Shown here: piece by piece, positions 9,077-16,438 of the stretch | Layout: each line of letters begins with the position of its first letter | Numbering within the stretch: position 1 is the stretch's first letter | NCBI GenBank assembly: GCA_023398295.1 | Contig: JAEWSL010000002.1 | Coordinates: 1-30,974 of the forward strand | Source of the DNA: Elusimicrobiota bacterium | GTDB lineage: Bacteria; Elusimicrobiota; Elusimicrobia; Elusimicrobiales; Elusimicrobiaceae | Direction of reading: 5' to 3' | DNA: 30,974 nucleotides | Translations under genes and position numbers: made by a program | Notes under the pieces: generated by a model | Database searches by the model: none | What the model was told of the DNA's origin: nothing | What the model saw: the letters and a program-made list of their open reading frames with translations, nothing else

Positions 9077-9216
9077 GTCAAACGCTCGTTTGTGTTACCT
9101 GCGCGATTTTTCAAGTTTGAGGCAAATTTGCCCTGCGCGACGCAGGAGCGCTGGTCGTCCGTCAAACGCTCGTTTGTGCCAAGATGTCGCGATTTTTCAA
9201 GTTTGAGGCAAATTTG
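9077..9216. repeat. Two-unit direct repeat inside repeat copy 1
   Basis: The 54-base stretch at 9077-9130 and the 56-base stretch at 9161-9216 are nearly identical: GTCAAACGCTCGTTTGTG, then TGCGCGATTTTTCAAG or TGTCGCGATTTTTCAAG, then TTTGAGGCAAATTTG. A CCTGCG/CGCAGG hairpin (9132-9146) sits between them. Copy 2 of the element has only one equivalent unit, so this is a local duplication. Confidence 0.8.
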
Positions 9217-9408
9217 CGTTTGACCTGAAGGCCGCGTGGGTACTTGAAGCTTGTTTATTCCTCTGCCACGCGGACTGGTCCCGCCGCGTATCGCGAAGTT
9301 TGAGGCGTAGCCCAAACGATACGCTAGGGACAGAAAAACGCAAAGTTGACCAAAATTGGAAAATTGTGCGCCCGAAACAAGCTGCTGTTACCGCCATATG
9401 TCGTTAAT

Positions 9409-10713
9409 TTAGTGGACGTCGCCCATCCACCTCTTCAAAGGCCTCATAATAATAAGCAGTATAACCGACACAATCAGCGGCACCACAATAAGCCCGCCAA
9501 AAAACTGCTCGTTGCTTATCACGCCGAAATAGCTGGAATAAACGCCCGCAAGCTTATTTGCCGCCGCGTTGGCAAGCTTCCAAACGCCCATCAAGCTGCC
9601 CACAAACTGTATCGGCGCAAGCTTGGTAACAAGCGAAAGGCCGACGGGTGATAAGCAAAGTTCGCCCATGGTAAAAGCGGCGTAGGCAAAGACAAGATAA
9701 AACATGCTTATTTTAACGCCGGGCCCCATCTTCATTGCGCCAAAAAGCAGCACTACATAACCCGCGGCTAAAAGCCAAAGGGCCCAAACAAATTTGGCGG
9801 GCGTTGAAGGTTCTTTGGACTTCTTTGCTAAATCTATCCACATCTTTGAGAACAGCGGGGCAAACAACACTACGAACACCGGGTTAAGCGATTGAAACCA
9901 CGTCGCCGGTATTTCCCACGTTTTGCCGAAAATGCTTATAACCCTCTGCGTATGCTCATAAGCAAATAAGTTCAAAGCCGCGCCGCTTTGTTCAAAAGCG
10001 GTCCAAAAGAAAATGACGAAGAAGGCAAGAATAAAAATCACGCCTATTTTCTTTTTCTCTTCGCTTGTAAGCGGAACTTTGGGGGCGGAGGCTTTTTCCT
10101 CTTTAGTGATTTTTTTAGGTTTATCGCCTTTGCCGGCAAAGTATTTTTCCTTGCCCCAAATAAAGATAAGCATGCCTATAATCATAAAGACGGCGGCGGT
10201 CCAAAAACCATAACGCCAGCCGAACTTTTCGCCTATGCCGCCGCCTATTAACCCGGCCAGAAACGCGCCCAAATTAACGGCCATATAAAAATAGGTAAAG
10301 CCGCCGTCGCGCCGCGGATCGTTCTTTTCGTAAAGGGAGCCTACTAAAGTGGTAACGCTTATCTTAAAGAAACCGTTGCCCATAATTATAAAACCGAGCG
10401 CCGTGTAAATAATGCCGATATGCTCAAAGCCGAGCATCAGCTGCCCGAAAGCAATCATCACCGCGCCCCAGATAATGGCCTGTTTTTGTCCGATAAATTT
10501 ATCGGCCACATAGCCCCCGATAATGCCGGAGAGATACACCAGGCCCGTAAACGTGCCGTACAAATTCGCCGCTGAAGAGCGTTCCATTTTAAGCGCATAT
10601 ACAAAGTATAAAATCAGCAATGCGCGCATTGCATAATAACTAAAGCGTTCAAAGGCTTCCGCCGTGCAGATAAGCCAAAGGCCGGCGGGTTGTTTTTGCG
10701 TTATGTTGTTCAT
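9409..10713 (-). CDS. POT/PTR2-family proton-dependent oligopeptide transporter
   Basis: This is a major-facilitator-fold inner-membrane importer of di- and tripeptides driven by protons. The 434-aa protein has about 12 hydrophobic segments. Seen: the POT hallmark ExxERF near the start (E19-A-F-E22-R23-F24, then SYYAMR), the G-rich YLSGIIGGYVADKFIGQ loop, and the PTR signature FTYFYMAVNLGAF around residue 140. A lysine-rich cytoplasmic linker (KPKKITKEEKASAPK) divides the two six-helix halves. It is somewhat shorter than typical bacterial family members (about 460-500 aa). ATG at 10713 has AGGAGAG upstream. It stands alone behind its own promoter, and a bidirectional terminator separates it from recA. 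Import of peptides fits an amino-acid-fermenting or host-dependent life. Confidence 0.93.
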   Translation of the reverse strand: MNNITQKQPAGLWLICTAEAFERFSYYAMRALLILYFVYALKMERSSAANLYGTFTGLVYLSGIIGGYVADKFIGQKQAIIWGAVMIAFGQLMLGFEHIGIIYTALGFIIMGNGFFKISVTTLVGSLYEKNDPRRDGGFTYFYMAVNLGAFLAGLIGGGIGEKFGWRYGFWTAAVFMIIGMLIFIWGKEKYFAGKGDKPKKITKEEKASAPKVPLTSEEKKKIGVIFILAFFVIFFWTAFEQSGAALNLFAYEHTQRVISIFGKTWEIPATWFQSLNPVFVVLFAPLFSKMWIDLAKKSKEPSTPAKFVWALWLLAAGYVVLLFGAMKMGPGVKISMFYLVFAYAAFTMGELCLSPVGLSLVTKLAPIQFVGSLMGVWKLANAAANKLAGVYSSYFGVISNEQFFGGLIVVPLIVSVILLIIMRPLKRWMGDVH

Positions 10714-10742
10714 CAGACTCTCCTTAAAAGGGATATAAAGTT

Positions 10743-10748
10743 ATTATA
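10743..10748 (-). promoter_or_regulatory. Extended -10 promoter of the oligopeptide transporter gene
   Basis: The minus strand reads TGATATAAT, a perfect -10 with an upstream TG, followed by a short leader and an AAGGAGAG ribosome site before ATG at 10713. It lies between the recA terminator and the transporter. Confidence 0.5.
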
Positions 10749-10770
10749 TCACACTAAAGCAAGCCTAAAT

Positions 10771-10804
10771 AAAAAAGGGGCAATTCTGCAATTGTCCCTT
10801 TTTT
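10771..10804 (-). terminator. Intrinsic terminator after recA (bidirectional in form)
   Basis: A stem of AAAAAAGGGGCAATT with AATTGTCCCTTTTTT (one G-U pair) around a short loop has T-runs on both strands. It lies 20 bases past the recA stop and ends the clpC-recA transcript. Confidence 0.85.
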
Positions 10805-10823
10805 ATACAATTTGTTCTTTTTT

Positions 10824-11900
10824 TTATTTTTTCTTTTTTGCGGAATCTTCGGCTTTATCCGTCTTTTCTTCTTTGGCGGGAGATGTTTTTTCTCCCAAAA
10901 ACATTTCTTTAAGTTTATTTTCTATCTGCAGGGCGACTTCGGCGTTGTCTTTAAGATACTGCCTTGCGTTTTCGGCGCCCTGGCCCAGTTTTTCGCCGTT
11001 ATAGATAAACCAGCTGCCGCTCTTTTCAATGACATTGCTGTCAACACCCATTGAAATAAGGCAAGCCTCCCTTGAAATGCCTTCGCCGTGGAGCATGGTA
11101 AACTCCGCCTGTCTGTAGGGAGGGGCCACTTTATTTTTAACAACTTTGGTTCTCACGCGCGTGCCTATAACTTGCTCCCCGTCTTTAATGTTTTCTATCT
11201 TACGCACGTCAAGCCTGACAGAAGAATAAAATTTAAGCGCAAGGCCGCCTGGCGTAGTTTCGGGATTGCCGAACATAACGCCTATCTTTTGCCTTAACTG
11301 ATTTATGAAAATGATGCTTGTCTTTGTCTTGGCAAGAAGGCTGGTAAGTTTGCGCAAAGCCTGGGACATAAGCCTTGCCTGCAAACCCACGTGCGCGTCG
11401 CCCATGGCGCCTTCAATTTCCGCCTGGGGAACGAGCGCGGCCACGGAGTCTATTATAATTAAATCCAAAGCGCCGCTGCGCACAAGTTTTTCGGCGATTT
11501 CAAGGGCCTGCTCGCCGCTGTCAGGCTGGGAAATTAAAAGTTCGTCCACATTGACGCCGATAAGCTTTGCGTAAGCGGGATCAAGGGCGTGCTCAGCGTC
11601 TATGAAGGCCACGGTGCCCCCAGCTTTTTGCGCCTGCGCGGCAATATGCAGGCTTAGCGTTGTTTTACCGCCGGCCTCCGGCCCGTAAATTTCTATCACG
11701 CGCCCGCGTGGTATGCCGCCGATGCCTAAAGCCAAATCCAAAGAAAGCGCGCCGGTGGATATAGCCTCCACCTTCTTTATAGTATTATCCCCCAGTTTGC
11801 AAATAGCTTCCTTGCCGAAAGATTTTTCTATCTGGCTTAAAGCGAGCTGCAAGGCTTTTGCTTTGTCAAGGGCGGGGTTGTTTGTGTTTATGTTTGCCAT
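10824..11900 (-). CDS. recA: Recombinase RecA
   Basis: RecA forms filaments on single-stranded DNA, drives homologous recombination and activates the SOS response. The 358-aa protein is normal in length. Seen: Walker A GPEAGGKTT at residues 73-81 (GPESSGKTT in most species; the two serines are Ala and Gly here), FIDAEHALDP, LIIIDSVAAL (Walker B), loop L2 with INQLRQKIGVMFGNPETTPGG, and a C-terminal tail rich in Lys, Glu and Asp (KTSPAKEEKTDKAEDSAKKKK). ATG at 11900 has a strong GAGGAGG upstream. It starts 38 bases after clpC on the same strand with no terminator between, so the two are probably co-transcribed. No recA-proximal SOS box was recognised. Confidence 0.98.
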   Translation of the reverse strand: MANINTNNPALDKAKALQLALSQIEKSFGKEAICKLGDNTIKKVEAISTGALSLDLALGIGGIPRGRVIEIYGPEAGGKTTLSLHIAAQAQKAGGTVAFIDAEHALDPAYAKLIGVNVDELLISQPDSGEQALEIAEKLVRSGALDLIIIDSVAALVPQAEIEGAMGDAHVGLQARLMSQALRKLTSLLAKTKTSIIFINQLRQKIGVMFGNPETTPGGLALKFYSSVRLDVRKIENIKDGEQVIGTRVRTKVVKNKVAPPYRQAEFTMLHGEGISREACLISMGVDSNVIEKSGSWFIYNGEKLGQGAENARQYLKDNAEVALQIENKLKEMFLGEKTSPAKEEKTDKAEDSAKKKK

Positions 11901-11938
11901 TAGTCCTCCTCAGAACCATAAAAAATATTATCAAATTT

Positions 11939-14470
11939 TTACTTACAGGATACGGCGTTCTTTTTGGCCGCGCCGCGCGGACTGCGCGCGCCGAAAATTA
12001 TTTTATTTCCTTTTTTATCTACGTCTGCGGTAATTACCGTGTCGGGAGCAAATTTATTGGAAAGAATGTATTCCGCGAGGGGATCTTCTAGATTGCGCTG
12101 CAAGGAGCGCAGCAGAGGCCGCGCGCCGTATCTGGGATCAAAACCGTTTTCAACAAGATATTCTTTTGCTGCGGCGGTATATTTTATCTTTAAGCCCTGC
12201 GGCGCAATTTTTTGCGAAATATCGTCAAGATGCAAATCCAAAATTTTAAGCATATGCTCTTTGTTAAGCGAGTGGAAAACTATAATTTCGTCAACTCTGT
12301 TTATAAACTCGGGATTAAAAGTTTTCTTAACCTCGCTCATAACATTGTTCTTCATATCTTCGTACTGATGCTTCTCGTCGTTCTGCGGGGTAAAGCCAAG
12401 CCGTCCGCCTTTATTTGTAATCTCGCGCGCGCCGACATTGGAAGTCATAATTATAATCGTGTTTTTGAAATTAACTTTATGGCCCAGATTGTCCGATAGA
12501 ACGCCTTCGTCTAAAACCTGAAGAAGAATATTATAAATATCGGGGTGCGCTTTTTCAAACTCGTCTAAAACAACCACGCTGTAGGGGCGCCTTCTTACCG
12601 CTTCGGTAAGCTGGCCTCCTTCTTCATAACCGACGTACCCCGGCGGCGCGCCGATAAGACGGGATACGGCAAATTTTTCCATATACTCCGACATATCTAT
12701 GCGTATCATAGCGTCTTCATCGCCGAATAAAAATGAAGCCAGTATCTTTGCAAGTTCGGTTTTGCCGACGCCTGTCGGCCCTAAAAATAAAAACCCGCCT
12801 ATAGGCCTATTAGGATTGCCAAGGCCCGTTCTTGCGCGGCGTATGGCTTTTGCTATTACCCTCACGCCTTCGTCCTGACCGATAATGCGCTTATGCAGAT
12901 AGTCTTCCATCTTAAGGATTTTTTCGGTTTCGCTCTGCGTAAGGCGCGTTACCGGTATGCCCGTCCATTTGGAGGCGACTACGGCTATATCTTCCTCCCC
13001 CACTTGCGGTTGATTTTGGCCCTGCTTAAAAGACCATTGCTCTTTAGCCTTTTTGAGGTCGGAGGCAAATTTCTCGGCCTTATCTCTAAGTTTTGAGGCG
13101 CGGTCATACTCCTCAACAGCTATGGCGGCGTCTTTTTCCTCGTTAAGTTTTTTTAATTCTTTTTCCTTTGTTTTAAGTTCCGTGGGCAGAAGAGAGGCTT
13201 TAAGCCGCGCGCGCGACCCCGCTTCGTCAAGAAGGTCTATGGCTTTATCGGGCATGGCGCGGTCGGTAATATAGCGGTCTGCAATATTTGCCGCGGCGTT
13301 TAAGGCTTCGTCGGTAAATTTAACATTGTGATGCTTTTCGTAATTACCGCGAAGGCCTTTTAAGATTTCAATGGTTTCTTCAACCGTGTTAGGCTCTGCC
13401 GTAACGGGCTGGAAGCGGCGCTCAAAGGCGGCGTCGGGTTCTATGTATTTTCGGTATTCGTCAAAAGTAGTTGCGCCTATGCATTGCAGTTCGCCGCGCG
13501 CAAGGGCCGGCTTTAGCATATTGGAGGCGTCCATAGAGCCCTCCGCCGCACCCGCGCCGACGATAGTATGAAACTCGTCCACAAATAAAATCACGTCGCC
13601 CGCTTTTGCAATTTCTTCTAAAATATTTTTGAGCCTTTGCTCAAATTCCCCTCTGTACTTTGTGCCCGCGACCAAAGAGCCCATATCTATGCTCACAAGC
13701 CTTTTATCGTAAAGCACCGAGGCTATTTCCCCGCCGGCCATCTTTTGCGCAAGGCCTTCAACTATGGCGGTTTTGCCCACGCCCGGCTCGCCTATCAAAA
13801 CGGGATTGTTCTTTGTGCGCCGCGCAAGAATCTGCGTAAGCCTTTCAATTTCGCTTTCCCTGCCGATAACGGGATCCAATTTGCCTTCGCGGGCAAGCTG
13901 GGTTAAATCGCGGGAATGCTCGTCCAAAATAGGAGTGTTTGATTTTTTAAGTTTTACCGCGCGCGCTTCCGAAAGGGAGCTTTCTTCCTTTTCCTCATAT
14001 TCGGAATCTTCTCTTTTGCGTTTAAGCGCGCCGCCGGAAGTTATTTCCTTTAAGACAGCCGTGCGTATTATTTCGCGCGTTATGCCGAAGTTGCTTAATA
14101 TCGTAGCGGCTACGCCCTCGTCTTCGCTTGTGATACCCAGTAAAATATGCTCTGTGCCGATAATATTTTGATCAAGCATTTGGGCTTCTTCAAAGGAATG
14201 TTCCAGAACTTTTTTGGCCCGCGGCGTAAAGGGGATATCGGCTAAAACTACCAGATTATCGCCCACGCCGATAAGCTGCTCTATCTCCTGTTTTATCTTA
14301 TCGCCGCTGACGCCTAAATCTTTTAGGATTTTAGAAGATATTTCGCCCTGAGCGTAAGCAAGGCCCAAGAGCAGATGCTCCGTGCCCACATAGTCATGAT
14401 TTAATTTTTTTGCTTCTTCCTGGGAAATGAGAACTACTTTCTGCGCCCCCGCGCTAAACCTAGGCGGCAT
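11939..14470 (-). CDS. clpC: ATP-dependent Clp protease ATP-binding subunit, ClpC type
   Basis: A Hsp100 AAA+ unfoldase that feeds proteins to ClpP. The 843-aa protein has the ClpC layout. Two Clp-N repeats come first (about 1-150, with HDYVGTEHLLLGL and QNIIGTEHILLGI). AAA1 follows with Walker A GEPGVGKT at 227-234 and Walker B LFVDE at 295-299. Next is a short coiled middle domain with UVR-like character (about 430-485, EEKDAAIAVEEYDRASKLRDK). AAA2 has Walker A GPTGVGKT at 564-571 and VVLDEFEKAHPDI. The short middle domain separates it from ClpB. No clpP, mcsA/mcsB or ctsR is nearby, so the control seen in Bacillus is not evident. ATG at 14470 has AAGGGG upstream. Confidence 0.95.
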   Translation of the reverse strand: MPPRFSAGAQKVVLISQEEAKKLNHDYVGTEHLLLGLAYAQGEISSKILKDLGVSGDKIKQEIEQLIGVGDNLVVLADIPFTPRAKKVLEHSFEEAQMLDQNIIGTEHILLGITSEDEGVAATILSNFGITREIIRTAVLKEITSGGALKRKREDSEYEEKEESSLSEARAVKLKKSNTPILDEHSRDLTQLAREGKLDPVIGRESEIERLTQILARRTKNNPVLIGEPGVGKTAIVEGLAQKMAGGEIASVLYDKRLVSIDMGSLVAGTKYRGEFEQRLKNILEEIAKAGDVILFVDEFHTIVGAGAAEGSMDASNMLKPALARGELQCIGATTFDEYRKYIEPDAAFERRFQPVTAEPNTVEETIEILKGLRGNYEKHHNVKFTDEALNAAANIADRYITDRAMPDKAIDLLDEAGSRARLKASLLPTELKTKEKELKKLNEEKDAAIAVEEYDRASKLRDKAEKFASDLKKAKEQWSFKQGQNQPQVGEEDIAVVASKWTGIPVTRLTQSETEKILKMEDYLHKRIIGQDEGVRVIAKAIRRARTGLGNPNRPIGGFLFLGPTGVGKTELAKILASFLFGDEDAMIRIDMSEYMEKFAVSRLIGAPPGYVGYEEGGQLTEAVRRRPYSVVVLDEFEKAHPDIYNILLQVLDEGVLSDNLGHKVNFKNTIIIMTSNVGAREITNKGGRLGFTPQNDEKHQYEDMKNNVMSEVKKTFNPEFINRVDEIIVFHSLNKEHMLKILDLHLDDISQKIAPQGLKIKYTAAAKEYLVENGFDPRYGARPLLRSLQRNLEDPLAEYILSNKFAPDTVITADVDKKGNKIIFGARSPRGAAKKNAVSCK

Positions 14471-14494
14471 AAAGGCCCCTTAAAAGATAAAATC

Positions 14495-14529
14495 AGCGGG
14501 ACAGCCGCCCGCTTATAAATATTATTATA
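14495..14529 (-). promoter_or_regulatory. clpC promoter -10 and leader hairpin
   Basis: The minus strand carries TATAAT at 14524-14529, in an A/T-rich stretch with no clear -35. Just inside the transcript AGCGGG (14508-14513 on this strand) pairs with CCCGCT (14495-14500), a small leader hairpin before the ribosome site. No CIRCE or CtsR-like operator was recognised. Confidence 0.45.
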
Positions 14530-14579
14530 TCTAATTTATTTAATCAAGTTTTTTTGACTCGCGTGCTCTTTTTTTGGCT

Positions 14580-14939
14580 GTGCGCTTAGGCGCACGCTTG
14601 GCAAATAAGCTAACGCCTGCAACGTCCAAGCTTCGCTTCTTCGGTTAAACGGCAGAAACTACAACAGCAACAGCGCGCGCCCAAAGCGCGCTGGCTGTAT
14701 GTGTTAAAAAGCTTGCCGTTGACATGGCCGTTCGTTTAACGCCCATTTGTGAAAGGCTGTCGCGGTTTTTCAGATTTGGAGGAAATTTTTGCCTGACGTA
14801 AAGACCGCGTGGGTACTTGAAGCTTGTTTATTCCTATGCCACGCGGGCTGCTAGCGCCGCGTACCACGAAGCTTGAAGCGTATGCTCAAGCGATACGAAG
14901 ACAAAAATTTACCCAAATATGGAAAATTGTGCGCCCGAG
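14580..14939. repeat. Intergenic hairpin-rich repeat element, copy 2
   Basis: This fills most of the 14530-14972 gap between clpC and nagZ; no gene is seen. It begins with GTGCGC/GCGCAC (14580-14595), then AAATAAGCTAA and CCAAGCTTCGCTT. CAGCGCGC/GCGCGCTG (14671-14693) follows, then GTTGACATGGCCGTT shared with copy 1, the 42-base CCGCGTGG/CCACGCGG hairpin (14805-14846) and GCTTGA/TCAAGC (14871-14891). Conservation ends with GGAAAATTGTGCGCCCGA at about 14939, again 34 bases from the neighbouring stop codon. Several stems differ from copy 1 by paired changes. It lacks the 93-bp insertion and the internal duplication. Confidence 0.8.
14805..14846. other. Conserved 42-base hairpin in repeat copy 2 (partner at 9232-9273)
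   Basis: An 8-bp perfect stem CCGCGTGG/CCACGCGG encloses a 26-base loop that includes GGTACTTGAAGC and TTGTTTATTCC. The copy at 9232-9273 has the same length and differs at one loop base only. It is the best conserved part of the element, more so than the surrounding sequence, and therefore a candidate functional core. Confidence 0.6.
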
Positions 14940-14972
14940 ATTATCTGCCTCTAACACAAAAAACCGTTACCG

Positions 14973-16412
14973 TTAGTTATTGAGCAATTCGCAAAGGGCA
15001 ATGCCATTTGCCTGCGCTCCCCCAATAACCCTCGCCGCCGCCGCCTGAAAGGCCGCGCTCTGCGTCCCCGCAAAAACAAAGCTTCCAAGTCCCTTAAGCT
15101 CTAAATTAACGAAGGGACTGCCAAAACTTACCAAAACGGATTTCTTTGCGCACTTGAACGCTTTTTGGACGGCGGCAAATTGCTCTTTTGTAAAATTTAT
15201 ATGCCCGCTGAAAGCAGCGTAATTTGCAAAAGTCGTAATTACCAAATTGGTGCAGGGCGCGCCTTCCTCATACGGCTTTACTTTATAGCCCTGCGCTTTA
15301 AGTTCGTCCAAAAAAGCATTGGCCTGATACTCGCGCGAAGGATAAATATCGGCCTCCATATAAGATATAACGCCGCGTTTGGAAAAGTTTACCGGCGCGC
15401 CCGTTACGCTTAACGCGTTTTGCGCGCAGGCTTCCGAAAGGCTGTCTTTGCCTATTTCTTCTTTTGGGGGCACGTGAACAAAAGAATTCAATTTTGCAAG
15501 CAGCAGCTCTTGTGCGCTTAAAGCCGAAATGGCGCGCGGGACAAGGGTTTTATCTTCCCTAACGGCAAATTCAAGCCTTTGCATAAGCTCAAAGGGATTA
15601 TCGGGGCAGAGCAAAACGTCGGCCCCCGCGCGCAGACAGTCCAGCGGATCAAGACCGCCCGTCGCTTTCATTATAAGCGCGTCGGTAACAACAAGTCCTT
15701 TATAGTGAAGATGCTTGCGCAAATAGCCTTCTATAATTTTTGGGGAGAAAGAGGCGGGCATTTTCCCGTCCAAAGACGGTATCATAAGATGGGCCATCAT
15801 AACGCTGTCTGCCTTTGTAAGCAGTTCCCTAAATGGCACAAGTTCGTTTTCCTCAAGTTCGCGCAAAGTTTTATTTATCACAGGCAAAGCCAGGTGAGAA
15901 TCCTGCATGGTGGCCCCGTGTCCGGGAAAATGCTTTAAGGTATTTAACACTCCACCGTCTTCAAGACCGAGCATAAACGCTTTGCCGAGTTTTGCAACAT
16001 TCTTTGGATTTGCGCCAAAAGAACGCGTGTTTACAATGGGGTTTTGGGGAGTGTCGGCCAAATCAAGGTCGGGAGCAAGAACCCAATTTACGCCTATGCT
16101 CTTTGCGTGCAAAGCCGTTAGATACCCTTTTTTATAAGCAAAATCTTCGCGCGCAGCAGAGCCCAGGGATATATTTGAAGGCAAAAGCGGCGCGTCCTTA
16201 TGCCAGCGGCCCAGACCGTACTCGTAATCCGCGCTGATGATAAGTTTATGGGGGGCGGCGTCCTGTAAAGTTTCGGTAAGTTCTTTTACCTGCGCCGTAG
16301 TTCCGAAATAAATGCAAAAGCCGCCGATGCCGGCTTTGGCCAGTTCTACGGCCTCCTTAACGTCGCTCCTTCCAAACCAAAAACCTGCGTGGATAAGACG
16401 GTTAGTGTTCAT
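14973..16412 (-). CDS. nagZ: Beta-N-acetylhexosaminidase, glycoside hydrolase family 3 (NagZ type)
   Basis: NagZ removes N-acetylglucosamine from 1,6-anhydromuropeptides in the cytoplasm during cell-wall recycling. The 479-aa protein starts at ATG 16412, chosen because the frame's upstream extension overlaps anmK while this ATG has GGAGG in front. Seen: the substrate loop KHFPGHG at 160-166, the Asp171-Ser-His173 catalytic dyad of the NagZ subfamily, and the nucleophile Asp244 in VVTDALIM. A C-terminal GH3-like domain follows (about residues 340-479). This gives a two-domain enzyme, longer than the ~340-aa E. coli NagZ and more like the Bacillus form. There is no signal peptide, so it is cytoplasmic. 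It is the last gene of the recycling run, 26 bases after anmK. Confidence 0.93.
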   Translation of the reverse strand: MNTNRLIHAGFWFGRSDVKEAVELAKAGIGGFCIYFGTTAQVKELTETLQDAAPHKLIISADYEYGLGRWHKDAPLLPSNISLGSAAREDFAYKKGYLTALHAKSIGVNWVLAPDLDLADTPQNPIVNTRSFGANPKNVAKLGKAFMLGLEDGGVLNTLKHFPGHGATMQDSHLALPVINKTLRELEENELVPFRELLTKADSVMMAHLMIPSLDGKMPASFSPKIIEGYLRKHLHYKGLVVTDALIMKATGGLDPLDCLRAGADVLLCPDNPFELMQRLEFAVREDKTLVPRAISALSAQELLLAKLNSFVHVPPKEEIGKDSLSEACAQNALSVTGAPVNFSKRGVISYMEADIYPSREYQANAFLDELKAQGYKVKPYEEGAPCTNLVITTFANYAAFSGHINFTKEQFAAVQKAFKCAKKSVLVSFGSPFVNLELKGLGSFVFAGTQSAAFQAAAARVIGGAQANGIALCELLNN

Positions 16413-16438
16413 AGAAAAAAACCTCCGCGGGATTAAAT

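Larger units (their letters stand above)
8828..9375. repeat. Intergenic hairpin-rich repeat element, copy 1 (fills the 8812-9408 gap)
   Basis: No gene is convincing here; open frames in this stretch have no family character. The stretch aligns in order with 14580-14939 and, for its first 80 bases, with 22835-22985. Inverted repeats in order: GCGCGCC/GGCGCGC (8828-8844), ACGCGC/GCGCGT (9016-9036), CCTGCG/CGCAGG (9132-9146), CCGCGTGG/CCACGCGG (9232-9273) and GCGTATCG/CGATACGC (9286-9324) with an inner GTTTG/CAAAC stem. Conservation ends at GGAAAATTGTGCGCCCGA near 9375, 34 bases beyond the transporter stop codon. Compared with copy 2 it has an extra 93 bp (8916-9008) and a duplicated ~85-bp unit (9077-9216). 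Function and direction are unknown. Confidence 0.8.

Noticed and set aside
8916..9216. CRISPR-like array
   Set aside because: Only two units with different spacing, repeat units too long and imperfect, and no cas genes in the window.
8860..9397. Open frames of 62-151 codons on both strands in the repeat element
   Set aside because: They overlap one another in several frames, lack ribosome sites and family motifs, and fall in sequence explained by hairpins and direct repeats; copy 2 does not preserve the frames.
14940..14972. Terminator after nagZ (CCGTTACCGTTAG with a T-run on the minus strand)
   Set aside because: The pairing is short and imperfect; not enough to call a terminator.
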